From Portulaca oleracea (lineage: Eukaryota > Streptophyta > Magnoliopsida > Caryophyllales > Portulacaceae): a DNA stretch of 64,000 nt. The notes under the pieces were generated by a model that saw only the letters and a list, made by a program, of their open reading frames with translations, searched no databases and was not told where the DNA came from. Every line of letters begins with the position of its first letter. Within the stretch, counting starts at the first letter, position 1. The stretch lies in assembly GCA_029582165.1 (NCBI GenBank), contig CM055881.1, positions 22,735,594 through 22,799,593 of the forward strand, read 5' to 3'. The position numbers and the translations under genes are program-made. Below, in pieces: positions 47,560 through 58,678 of the stretch.

Positions 47560-48146
47560 CGATGAAATTACATGGGAAATGTATTTTGACGGAGCTTCTA
47601 ACCAAATAGGTTGTGGAGTAGGAGTCATATTAATATCTCCAGAAGGAGCACACGTCCCTATATCTATAAAGTTGGACTTTGATGCTACTAACAATGCGGC
47701 GGAGTATGAAGCATGCATCAAGGGTCTATAGGCTGCTTTGGCTTTAGGCATACGCCATATAAAGGTCTTTGGAGACTCTAGCCTCATCATCAATCAGGCT
47801 AAGAACGCGTGGAAGGTTCGAAGTGAGTGCCTCTTGACTTATCAGCAAAAGCTCTTGGGACTTGCTGACCAATTTGAGCAAATTAGCTTCCAATACCTTT
47901 CTAGGGATCACAATGAATTGGTTGATGCGTTGTCCAAGTTATCTTCAATGATATCAATCCCATCAGGCACGCTCCAGCTACCAATAATAGTAGAGCGGCA
48001 ATCTGATCCTGCATATGTTTGCGCCATGGAGACTCAAGAAGAAGAAACCAAGGAATGGTTTCTTGACATATACAATTTTCTTCGGAAGGGAGAATATCCA
48101 GCTGAGTTGGATGCTCGTGGACAACGAGCGATCAGGTCTCTAGCAG
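47560..48146 (+). pseudogene. T2 second (archaeal-type) RNase H
   Basis: Acidic catalytic blocks YFDGAS, AEYEAC, GDSSLI and NELVDALS are present. A TAG at about 47729 (from CAG) interrupts it. The hAT insertion at 48147 follows the C-terminal linker (ARGQRAIRSLA) and separates this domain from integrase. Confidence 0.85.
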
Positions 48147-49103
48147 TAGGGTTGTGCATTATTCGGTTCAGAACCGAAAAAACCGAATACCGAACCGAAT
48201 AAAAATCAGTTCGGCTTTCGATATGAATTTTTGCCTTTAATACGGTTTTCGATTTTCTCGGTTTAAAACCGAAAAAACCGAAAAAACCGAGAAACCCGAA
48301 TACTATCTCGTCCGTCCCAAAGTAGCGCGACGCTTACAACTTCAACTAGGGTTTTAGTTAAATTATTTTTTGAAGGTTTCAACTTTCAACTTTCAAGTCT
48401 CTCCCAGTCTCCCTGACTCCCTCCTAGTCTTTCACACCAAACCCTATTTTCCATTTTGCCTCCCCCTCCCACTCTCCCAGTCGGTAGTCCACTGCCCGCC
48501 AGTCTCTCAATCTCTCGTAAGTCGGCCGTCGTTGTGCGCCTGTACCTGTTGTCTCAGTCTCTCGCTGTCTCGCTGGAGTCACTGCTCTCGCACTCTTGCA
48601 CTCTCTCAGTCTGTCGACTGTCGCACTCACGCACCACCGTTGTCTCTGTCTCTCAGTCTCTTGTCGACGTCGTCTTCCTCTCCTCTCAGTCTGTCACACC
48701 ACCACAGGACCACTGCTCTCTCAGACTCTCACTCCGACACTCCCTCTCTACAATCTGTACTCTGTCCGGTAAATTTTGATGTTGTCGTATGATTCTTATA
48801 TTGTTGCTAGTCTTGCATCTGATGTTTGTGATGTTGTCGTATGATTCTTCAATTGTTGGCCAACAAATTTTGACCTGTACCATCTGTACCAAAGAGATGA
48901 TGTTGACGATTATCTGAATCAGTGAATCACACATACAAATTATTCGGTTTTCTCAGTTTTCTCAGTTCGGTTTGTGCAAATTTATTAGGTTTTCGGTTAA
49001 ACCGAATAAAATTCGGTCCGACTTTTGGTTTCAGTTTTTGGCTTATTCGGATTTCGATTCTTTCGGATCGGTCCGGTTTTGAACCGATGAACAGCCCGGC
49101 CTA
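48147..49103. mobile_element. hAT-type element between T2 RNase H and integrase
   Basis: Starts TAGGGTTGTGCATTATTCGG and ends, inverted, TAGGCCGGGCTGTTCATCGG, with a perfect 8-bp duplication TCTAGCAG (48139-48146 and 49104-49111). Subterminal AACCGAA/TTCGGTT tracts occur at both ends. The 48370-48780 interior is CT-rich (repeats of CTCTCAGTCT) and looks like an untranslated leader retained from an autonomous relative. No transposase domain is visible. Confidence 0.85.
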
Positions 49104-50266
49104 TCTAGCAGCACAATACTGCTTGATCCAAGATCGTCTATACAAGAAGTCACCTACAGGTATCAATTTGTTGTGCATCGACGCTAAAAGTGCGAAAGAG
49201 GTTATGGCTATGATACACGGAGGAGAGTGTGGGCCTCACATGAATGGACGCATGCTAGTAAAGAAGATCCAAAGGGCTGGTTATTATTGGACTACTATGG
49301 AGGCAGACTGCTTGGATTTCGTTCGAAGATGCCACAAATGTCAGGAGTATGCCAACCTGCAGCATCAACCTCCTTCATATTTGACTACGCTGACATCTCC
49401 ATGGCCATTCTCGGTGTGGGGTATCGACATCATTGGCAAGATACACCCAACCAGAACAGGAGGACATGAATACATCTTGGTCGCCATTGATTACTTCACT
49501 AAGTGGGTAGAGGGAGCCTCTTATGCCAAACTCACATCCAAACAAGTGGCCAAATTCATCCATCAGAACATCATATGTCGATATGGAGTGCCTCATGAGA
49601 TCATCAGTGATAACGGGAGTCATTTTTCGGAAAGAAGTGGAGGTTTTACTCACCACTTACAAAATTCAGCATCACCGGTCTTTACCTTATCGACCTCAAG
49701 CTAATGGAGCTGTAGAAGCGGCCAATAAAACAGTGGCAGGAATCATCAAGAAGATGGTCGTTAATTACAAAGATTGGCCTGACAAGTTGGCATTTGCCTT
49801 ATGGGGATACCGAACCTCAATACGAACTGCCACAGGAGCAACACCATATTCATTAGTGTATGGGATGGAAGCAGTCATGCCGATTGAAGTAGCAATCTCT
49901 TCATTACGAATAGTGGCAGAAAGCCAATTACCGGAAGCAGAATGGGCTAGGGCAAGGTTAGAGGAGTTAATGTTTATGGATGAAAGGCGGTTAAGGGCGT
50001 TGCATAATGTGCAAATGTACCAAAGTAGGATCACCGGCGCCTTTAATAAGAAGGTGAAAATTCGTTCACTCCAAGAAGGTTATCTGGTGCTTAAGGAGAT
50101 GAGGACACCTATACAAGACCCAAGGGGAAAATTTGCACCTAATTGGAAGGGTCCTTATATTATTAAGGAAATTTTACCGGGAGGAGCAACTCGGCTTGCT
50201 ACTATGGATGGAGAAGATATGATTCAGCCCACAAATTTGGATCAACTCAAGCGATATTATGTTTAA
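49104..50266 (+). pseudogene. T2 integrase
   Basis: After the hAT element the frame resumes with the zinc-binding region (IHGGECGPHMNGRML, CHKCQEYANLQHQPPS). The core has GIDIIGKIHP and IISDNGSHF, and, after a one-base frameshift near 49628, the catalytic Glu in ANGAVEAANK. The C-terminal part reads to TAA at 50266, with GATPYSLVYGMEAVMP and DPRGKFAPNWKGPY. All three DDE positions can be located; the frameshift and the upstream hAT element make it non-functional. Confidence 0.88.
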
Positions 50267-50492
50267 TATAGCCAAGCAACTGGAAAACCAATTTTCAGAC
50301 ACTTGGTGAATATTCAATATATGCTCATAAAAAGAAGAAAAAAATAAAGTTTGCAAGAACACAATAATTGTAAACAATACTTCTTCTTTTATTAATGATT
50401 AATATGCAAGTACACTGCTTGTAAATAAGAAAATTCAAAAGGCGTAATTAAATTAAAGCTTATTCTGGCAAAACAGTTCAGTTCCTTCACAT

Positions 50493-51968
50493 TCATCCAT
50501 CTTCTTCTTTCTTCATTTTTTCCACTTCGCCAGTGGGCTCACGGTCAATCTCCATGTCTCTAGGGCCATTTAGGTCCATCTCTTTGTCCTTAGGTTTATA
50601 GGCCTGCCTATGTGGTTTCCGTGTCTCCACCCTCGGGCCAAGATGGTCTTTCGCCAAGACTTTTGCACCAAGACGGTCCTTTACTGATGAACGAGGACCT
50701 AACATTTCCTTCGCTGATGTCCTCTCTCTTCTCGCCTCTTCGGCGCGGCGAGATTCGACAACCGCGATTAGCCATTCGTGATAGCCAGCATCAGCGAACT
50801 GTTATACATGTACTTTTGGTGGAGCCTTAAGGGTCGGTCTTCGTTCCCAATACTTCAGCCACGACTCTATCACCGAATCACGAAGCTTCAATTGCTCGGG
50901 GGCTTCACACAGCAGCTCGGGGATGTTTTGTTTGTGGCCCATCTGTCGTCGCACCCGTTCCGGGAAGTAGAAAGTCATATGTGTCAAACCAGCGATGCAC
51001 ACATAGGCGTTGCGGGAATCGCTAGTCACATATTCGGGAATGTGCCACCACTCGATCCACCAAATGATATCGTGAGACTCATTCAGAAAGGCGATCCATT
51101 CTGTTACCGATTGACAGTCGATATACTTACGCTTCCTTTGACAATAATTAGCAAGTGCTGATGAAGTTCGAGGCTGCTCGATGAGGCCCAAATGCTCCAT
51201 CAGCCATATCTGCCCATAAAGTTAGCACGGGTTACAATTGCATACCAATTATTCCTAAACTAACGGAAAAAAGCCTAAAACCCGCTTAGGTTTTACGGGC
51301 AGTAGGTAGGCACACAAAATGAGGAGAAAAGAAAGGAGGGAGAAAATGTACCCGAAGAAGTAGGGGGCTCCCATGAAGTTCATGTTCCGGATTCGGATCG
51401 TCCAAACCCATTATAGTCTCCGCTAGCATCAATGGCACTGGTTGTAGCCTCGGGCCATGTCTTTGACAATCTGGATTAGGCCCGTCGGCCCGGTTCTTCG
51501 CCCACCATGGTAGAAGCAGAATTCTCCGAGAAGACATAATACGAGTGCTCGCACTCGTATCGCCGGACCATATTCCAATGTGTCAGGAGATTGAAAGTTT
51601 TCGTTGATAGTTTGGAAATGTACCTTATCGCCGAATAGTGCGCTTCCTATGACCTGGGATGGAAGGCATAGCAGCTCCTTGTATTATTTAACGTCGTCGG
51701 TAGATATTGGAGGTGACGTCGGACGTGCGAAGTGATTCGTCCTGAGGATAGAAGACCACTCCTCGGGAAGCGGGCATAGCTCCTTCAATATGAAGCAGAA
51801 AACGTGCATCTTCGGATCCCAAAAAGTCTCCGCCGCACAGAGGAAGTCATGGTTGACTCTCACTTGCCGGAGGCTCAGTTAGCTTGTCAGATTATATCTC
51901 CCGAGCTCTTTCTTCTATTCTTTGGACAAGGTGCTCATCCAAGTAGCAAGCTTCTTCTCAAAAGCCAT
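50493..51968 (-). pseudogene. T2 antisense PMD/aminotransferase-like gene (spliced, decayed)
   Basis: On the minus strand an ATG at 51966-51968 opens MAFEKKLATWMSTLSKE. The frame then meets TAG and TAA codons but continues with CAAETFWDPKMHVFCFILKE and LPEEWSSIL, typical of the plant-mobile/DUF7745-like N-terminal region. A second block near 51350-51450 has PLMLAETIMGLD and GSPLLLRV. A third, 50802-51200, has MEHLGLIEQPRTSSALANY and GLTHMTFYFPERVRRQ. A Lys/Glu-rich tail lies at 50493-50705. Several stops and at least one frame change show decay. The T1 copy at 17041-17990 shares the last three blocks. The function in the retrotransposon is unknown. Confidence 0.65.
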
Positions 51969-52063
51969 GAGAATTGGGAGGATTTTTGTGTTTTTTTAGA
52001 GAGTATTTGATGAAGACATTAAAGTGAAGATGATGAGTAATGATCATATGCATAAGATGAGGT

Positions 52064-52074
52064 ATTTATACACC
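52064..52074 (-). promoter_or_regulatory. Candidate antisense TATA box of T2
   Basis: On the minus strand TATAAATACC (within GTGTATAAATACCTC) lies about 100 bp upstream of the antisense ATG at 51968. Two copies of the T2 motif lie 120-215 bp further upstream (52194-52211 and 52273-52290). This is the expected geometry of a core promoter for the antisense gene. Confidence 0.55.
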
Positions 52075-52193
52075 TTCATCCATGATCAAAATAGAGCAAA
52101 ACGGTCAGCAAGTGATCATAGAGTCGTTGCCATCACATCCCTTGATCCAAGCCCCCTCCAAACGGCTAGCAAAAAAAAAGAAAAAAAAATGTT

Positions 52194-52290
52194 AAAACCC
52201 GTCTAGGTTTTAACTTCAGCAGGCCACGCGCGCGCGCCTTAGCCAGTTCAAGCCCGCCTTCTTCAGCTGTTTAAAACCCGCCTAGGTTTT
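52194..52290. promoter_or_regulatory. T2 quasi-palindromic motifs upstream of the antisense gene
   Basis: AAAACCCGTCTAGGTTTT (52194-52211) and AAAACCCGCCTAGGTTTT (52273-52290) match the four copies in the 5' LTR. Another variant, AAAACCCGCTTAGGTTTT, lies inside the antisense gene at 51277-51294. Outer arms AAAACC and GGTTTT are self-complementary. Confidence 0.7.
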
Positions 52291-52533
52291 AAGCGGCCCA
52301 GGCCCGGATCCCAGTTCCCGCGGCCCATTTGCTTGTTGTTTTATCTTGGGCCTTGCCTTATGGCTTCAACTGGCCCATTCGTGTATTTTTGATGTCTCAA
52401 GTTTTGTTATCGGCTCAATGGCACTTGGTTCTGAAATTTTTGCTCGAGTTAACTCCGACACTTAAGTTTTTGGTTCTTTTTTTATTTTTTCTTTTCTTTT
52501 GGGGAAGCGGGATTAATTGGGATTAATCCCATC

Positions 52534-53335
52534 TAGGGATGGCAGTCAAGTCCGAATCCGAAGTGAATCCGATTTGCTCCGACTAAAAAATCCAAGTCCG
52601 AATTCGACAAAAAAAAAAACTCCGAATCCGAATCCGATTAAAAAAGTTCGACTCCGATTATAATTGGGGCGGGTATGGAGGTGACTACCTCCGATCCGAT
52701 TAAATCCGATTAAGTCCGACTATAGTAGATCCGATTAAGTCCGATTAACTCCGATTATAATAATAAATATAAAAAATTAAAAAAAAAAACTGAAAATTAA
52801 AATGACCGCTTTTTTTTTTATATATAATAGATTGTAAAAATTTTGGAATTTATGGTTTTGGAATTTCCCAGGAATATTCTGATGGTTGAGAGACTATTTT
52901 TGATATGTTATATGTGTGTTATGCAAACATTTTTAAGAATTATTGTTGGTGTTTTATTTTAACAAGTATGATATATAATCAGATGTAATTGGAGTTAGAA
53001 GTAATCTGAGTCGAATGAAATCATTTTATGGAAACGTATAACAGCTAATCGGAGTCGGAGGTAATCAGAGTCGGAGTTGGAGTTGGGTACCTTCGATTAA
53101 GTTTGGATTTGGAGGTCTTCCCACCTCCGATTAATCAGATTTAGAGGTGGACCTCCACCTCCGATTATTAACTGGAGCGAAGGTGGAGGTATCTTCCTCC
53201 GATTAAGTTTGGATTTGGCGGTCTTTCCACCTCTGATTAATCGGATTTGGAGGTGGACCTCCACCTCCGATTATTAATTGAAGCGAAGGTGGAGGTACCT
53301 ACCTCCGATTTGTCTCCGACCCATTGCCATCTCTA
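52534..53335. mobile_element. hAT-type MITE in the T2 3' region
   Basis: Starts TAGGGATGGCAGTCAAGTCC and ends, inverted, TAGAGATGGCAATGGGTCGG, with a perfect 8-bp duplication ATCCCATC (52526-52533 and 53336-53343). The interior consists mostly of repeated TCCGATTAA and ACCTCCGATTA blocks in one arm and their partial inverse in the other. No coding capacity. Confidence 0.88.
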
Positions 53336-53343
53336 ATCCCATC

Positions 53344-53492
53344 ATGTAGAAAATCATTCAAAATTGCATTAATAAAGCGTCAAAGTTGTGCATACAAAGT
53401 CTTGCATCAATACAAAGAGTCTTGCATAAAAAAATTATAAAGAGTCTTGCAAAAAAAAAAAGTACAAAGAGTCTTGCATAGCATAAGTTTGG
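53344..53492 (-). other. 3' flank of the PMD gene with repeated GTCTTGCAT
   Basis: Four copies of GTCTTGCAT-like sequence, each separated by A-rich spacers, lie just beyond the stop of the minus-strand PMD gene, as in a 3' UTR. Confidence 0.5.
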
Positions 53493-54302
53493 TCACCACA
53501 GGGAGCCCGAATCGCCGCTGTCCTCTGCTAAGTTGCCACCCGCATTTGAAGCTCCAGCGTTAGAAGTACCGGCCGTGCCAAAATATGTGTCCCAGGAGTA
53601 ATAATCAGGACTAGGAGCAGTCTGCACGGGAGGTGATGGCCCGGTCAGGGGCACTTCCGAAGGATGTACGCTCGACGGTGAAGACATGGAATGCTCCTGT
53701 AAAGCAGCCAGCCAGGAATGATTAGGAACCTGCCACTCAACAAATGGAGTAGGCCATACAGGACCAGTTCCATAACCGAAGGCTGGCCAACCAGAAGAAG
53801 CAGATCCTCCCAGCCAAGAGTGTTGCGGCGCAGACCACTCTTGTGAACCCATGGGCCACGACAGACCCACCCTAGGAGTAGGGACAGGCCACCCTGCAGA
53901 ACCAGAACCAAAAGAGGAAGCGTCGTAAGGTGCAAGACGTGAAGTAGTGTCATCCGCTAGGGCCTGACTGCCAGGATACCCTACGGATGCACCTGAGTCG
54001 CGGTCCCTCACCACTATCTCCTGACCACAACGAGCAGAGCGCACTAAAGCTGGAGTACGACGAGAATGAGAAGGCCGGTATGTGGCGCTTGACTCGGAAG
54101 CATCCTCCACCCAGTAGGAATGGGGCTGGTATCACTACCATATCCAGTGCTGTGATACGACCCCTCCCCCCCGACCAAGTGGCTCCTCCAGGGACATCTG
54201 AGCCATGTCCTCTTCCATACACGGAGGACGACGATCTCCACTACCAGACCTGCTACGATGAGATCCAGTCGAGTGTTGACCCTCGACCAGAACGCCTTTG
54301 CG
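53493..54302 (-). pseudogene. PMD gene, 3' part (split by A3)
   Basis: The terminal open piece is 53493-54110 on the minus strand. It begins around MEDASESSATYRPSHSRRTP, is rich in Gly, Ser, Pro and Trp (repeats of SWL and GWP), and ends ...GDSGSLW. Upstream to 54302 the same frame continues (QHSTGSHRSRSGSGDRRPP) but with two adjacent stop codons near 54120. It joins in frame with 61994 onward across the A3 insertion site. The composition suggests a disordered C-terminal tail. Confidence 0.6.
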
Positions 54303-54307
54303 GCGAC

Positions 54308-55795
54308 TGTAACGTGGTTTTTGTACCCGAGTTATTATATCGTTCTTCTCGAGGAGCTAGGGGCCTTGGCTAAGAAACTCGGTCTACGGTCGGGTTAAGA
54401 TTGCTAGGTAAGGCAATGGGTTAAAAGAGGCGGTCACAAAGCAACAAATAAATCTAAGGTCTGTCAAGATGGCTTTTCGGGATGCAAACGGAAATAAGGG
54501 GATAGGTTTTGCAACAAGAGATCAAGAAGGAAGAAAATCAAATGGCAATTCCGTTAAAAAATACCTACCGAACTTCCTCTTTCAAGGATAGTCCGGATTA
54601 ACTTCCCCAAAGTCCACCACGGACCCGGAGGGTTAATGAAACGGAATTCCTTAGTTAGTCTCTACTCACTCTCATGAGTAGAGTGCTAACTATCCCAATT
54701 CTAACCTTCCAACTCAAGTGTTGGATGTGTTCGGGGACTTTCGGACCCAAATACATCCCGCTTGAGGGAAGGAATGGAGTGGGAAAAGTGATTTCCCAAC
54801 TAATTGCTCACTAATATTGTTAACCCATACCTAATTACCCATTCACACCCTTAATTACCCCCTAACCCATTAGGGTTCTAGCCACTACCCATCACAACTA
54901 TGCTAACAACATCAACAAAACCAACCCTAAGCATGATTTCTATCAACAACAAACACAAATCAAGCAAAACAATGAAATAACAAGCAAGAACAATTAAACA
55001 AGCATGAAAGTAATTAGCGAAGTAATTAATAAAAGAGTTAAGGGAAGAGAAAACTTATCAAAATGATGTAGATGAACAAAGAAAAGCAAAGGGAATGATA
55101 ATCCAACAATCTCTCAATTGTTTGAATCTTCAATCCTTGAATCACACCAAAAATCCACCAAAACCCTAGAATAATTAAAGCTAATCTCTCACTAAAACTC
55201 ACTAATACAAAGCTGGAAAATGTCTAAGTCTAAGCTAAAAGGTCCTCCTCAAGATAATCATCAAAAGGAGTATATATACAAGGCAAAACAGTGGGGCAAA
55301 ACACAACGTTTCAAGCCGAAGACACGCGCAGAAAAATAGGAAACCGTAGGTGCGGTCTCCAGAACCGCAGGTGCGGTCTCTGGCTGTCCAGCGAAATCTC
55401 CCAGGTGATTTTTGAGCTTCGTGAGACAGCAGGTGCGGTCTATGAGACAGCAGGTGCGGTCTCCCTGGACCGCAGGTGCTGTCCTCTTCGTGGACCTAAC
55501 TCCTTGCCCAGGTCATAGCAGCCACTGTGGGTGCGGTCTTCAGGACCGTAGGTGCGGTCCTCCTCGGCTGGCTGAAAACTTCTACTTTGCTTCGCCTTTG
55601 ACTCGGTTAAGACCTGGGGGAATCTCGGGATTCCCAAAATAGCTGCAAAATGGCCCTTTTTGCTACGTTTTGAGTAAAAACTCCAAAATCTACAAAATAA
55701 CCAAAAACGTATTAAAAACCCATGAAAATAAACACGAAACGAGTCAAAAGCCTAAGAATTAAGGCGTTATTTAGACACAAAATTGGGTCTAAACA
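54308..55795 (-). repeat. A3 3' LTR
   Basis: 1488 bp. It carries about seven copies of the motif GACCGCAGGTGCGGTCT (55344-55560) and a TATATATA at 55271-55278. It is shorter than the other LTR mainly by a missing stretch near 54465 and one fewer motif copy. Confidence 0.9.
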
Positions 55796-55808
55796 CCCCC
55801 CACACTTA

Positions 55809-57551
55809 AACTTTTGCTCGTCCCAAGCAAAACAAAACAAAAACTACCAAAACTAACACAAACTCCTCTGTCGTGGGAGAGAAATGAGTGCATTTAGCGT
55901 ATGCACCAAGCCCTTTGAACCCCTCGACAGCCCGGGTGGACGAGATGGACTCTTGAGGGTTTGTAGCGGCTATACCCACAAAAGCCAAAGAAAAAGGAGA
56001 GAGGAAAAGTGAAAACAAAACCGAAGAAAACAAAGGAAAAGAAAAACAAAAGCTTCGCTTCAAAAGATCTTGAAATCTCGATTAGGAAAACGTTATTAAT
56101 CCTCCAAAAGGAACTGTTATGAGCATCTCACAAGCACTTATTTTAAGCAAAAGTCAGTCTCTGAAATTTTTGATGTCCTACACCTAATGCCAAGCAAAAA
56201 TCCCTACGTGCAAATGTGCTTGTGGGTTCTAACCAATTCCAAAAGACTCCAAAGACTCACATGCCCGAGCTCAAAAACAAACAAGACGAACAAGGAAAGA
56301 AAAAGAGTTTCCCTTCCTCGCATTTGGTTTCCCTTGGCTTGGTGAGGGCCGTAGGTGATGCAAGGAGAGGCCCCGCACTTTATTAACACTTAAACTTTTC
56401 TTTTTGGGTTGGGTTTTCCCAACGAAATTTTTTAAAGGTCGAGGCTAGTTTTGCGGGAATCGCACGGCCCATAATGCGGGGTCTACCCTCCCAACACAGA
56501 CTTTTCCATACACACCTCCGTCGAAAATTCGATATGGGAGGAGCTTAAGGGGTATCAACGTCGTACCGTTAATACCGGTCCCGTGTAGGTCGTCTAGCTT
56601 TATGGTGGTTTGATGTCGTTCAGACGACTCTCCCCACTTAATCCAATTATTAAGCTTTTGCTTTCATTTTCTTTCTTTTTGCTTTTGCTTTTGACTTTGC
56701 TTTTGCTTTTGCTAAACAGGAAAAAGAAACAAGCTCGGACACAAACCCCTAAAACCTCCCGGTTTCAACCAGAACGTGAAAGGAATCGGGGGTCTCACTA
56801 AACACTCAATGCAGGACATCTAAAGAGATAAGTCATGACTAGCACCTGAGACAGGGTCGAAAACGCTCAGACCGGTTTCTTTTAAAGAAGTTTAAGAACA
56901 ACTTCTCAATTTCGACAACAAGATCCAAGAAACAAAGCAAAAATAAAGCGAAAACGAAAACCGAAAGAAAACTTTTAAGGTTTTCACTCCCTTTTTTCTC
57001 CTTTTTCACACAAAATGTTTTCAAATTTTAGCCTAAAAAGAAAATAAAAGGCTAAGTGATCTACCCTTGAAGTAAATATAACTCTCCCCCCTACACTTAA
57101 AACGCCACAATGTCCTCATTGTGGGAAGGGTGTCATAAGAAACGGTAGAACAACCACAAAATCATAATAAAACACCTAGAAAGCAAGTAGTGGCGGCTCC
57201 AACAGCAAGATAATCCCAACACAGACACTCAAAGGGGTTCGCCACCCAAAAGAAAATCAAGCATGCAACAAGGATCATAGGAAATTCAACTCAAAAAGAG
57301 AAGAGCGGAGAGATATTACCTCGAGTTCTTCAAAACAAATGATTACTCAATCCGCAATCAGTGATAGCCAAGCAAAGGGTTAGGATTTTCAAGTAAAAAT
57401 AATCAAAGCTCGTAAGATCCGCATGCAAGATTAGAAACATGAAAAAGAGACTAACTAAGAAAAACTAGAAATTAACTCAAACGAAAGAAATAAAAGTATG
57501 GGTTGCCTCCCATAAAGCGCTTGTTTAAGGTCCCGAGCTTGGCCTAATTAC
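55809..57551 (-). other. A3 3' untranslated region
   Basis: No RT or integrase similarity was seen on either strand. The GGGTTGCCTCCCATAAAGCGC stretch near 57500 is typical of Athila-type 3' regions. A T-rich run of CTTTTGCTTTTG repeats lies at about 56655-56715. Confidence 0.6.
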
Positions 57552-58654
57552 TTACTTGATTCTCGAAAGGCGTGGTGTGCAAGAGAGAAGCATGGTTAAC
57601 TTTTTCCACCAACTCTTCTTCCTTCTCCTCCCGCGCACTCTAATAGAACTCATGAAAGATCCAAGATGATCCTCCGGTGGTCTAGTCAACTCCAAAAGAA
57701 TCAAAGATGATGGCCTCTTCACTTTGCTCCAACAGAATTTCTTCCTCATTTTCCATCGCTTCCTCTTCTTGCGCAAATATGGAGCATGCCTCTTTGAAGA
57801 CATAGTAGGCCGGATAGAAAGAGAAGATAACCTTGACTTGATGTTCGGTGATGTGCCGGGTCTCGGGCCTTGGAAAGCCATCTCCTTCAATTTCATATTT
57901 TCCATATATGTTTCACCCAAAGCAATCTCCCTCCTCAAAGGCACGGTGTTAAGGAAATCGCCATGGAAGGTGAAACCATCTCCATGAAACTCGAAATGAA
58001 TAGATTTAGGGTGACTTTCTCCACCCCAATCATCCGGTTCCACAATAAGTAAGCACGGTTCTTCTTGATGCTCATCCATAATACCAACCACTGCATTGAC
58101 CTTGAAGCGTGACTCCTTGTTAGGGTTCCTTCTCGAAGGATCAAGATCAAAATCAATATGTTCTCTCCCCACATGAAGAGACAAACGACCTCTTTTTACA
58201 TCTATAATTGCTCCGCAGTGGCTAAGAAGGGTCGACCAAGAATAATAGGGCTTCTCCAATCTTCATCCATCTCCAAAATAACGAAGTCACAAGGGATAAG
58301 GAAACTTCCCACTTGAACCCGGATGTCTTCTAATATTCCCAAGGGCTTCCTAACACTTCGGTCAGCAAGTTGCAAGCTAATAGTTGTAGGGGTTAAGTCA
58401 TCAAGGTTCAACTTCTTACATATTGAGTGTGGCATGACACTCACACTTGCCCCCAAGTCACATAATGCGTTATCAATCCTCATATCTCCAATTAAGCAGG
58501 ATATAGAGAAACTACCCGGATCGGCAAGTTTCTCGGGAGTCTTGCTCCCCATAATGGCATTGCAACTGAGAAGAACGGTCGAAGATTCTTTGACTCTCCT
58601 TTTGTTTGTCAAGAGGTCATTAAGATGTTTCTTGAAAGAAGGGACCTCCGCCAT
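57552..58654 (-). pseudogene. A3 protease region
   Basis: On the minus strand 58654-58202 begins MAEVPSFKKHLNDLLTNKRR. It contains the active-site motif ALCDLGASVSVMPHSICKKL (Asp-Leu-Gly form usual in Athila elements) and PIILGRPFLATA near its end. The downstream frame 58259-57552 starts MEKPYYSWSTLLSHC, then AIIDVKRGRLSLHVG, a conserved post-protease segment. The two overlap in different frames, so there is a frameshift. No RT follows. Confidence 0.8.
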
Positions 58655-58678
58655 GGCATCAAGAAAAGGAATATTGAC

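Noticed and set aside
48370..48792. 140-codon Ser/Leu-rich frame inside the hAT element
   Set aside because: Low-complexity CT-rich leader; open in several frames, no domain.
55806..57024. Hydrophobic short frames in the A3 3' region
   Set aside because: Translations of A/T-rich low-complexity sequence; not env-like on inspection, with no signal or membrane pattern consistent across the region.
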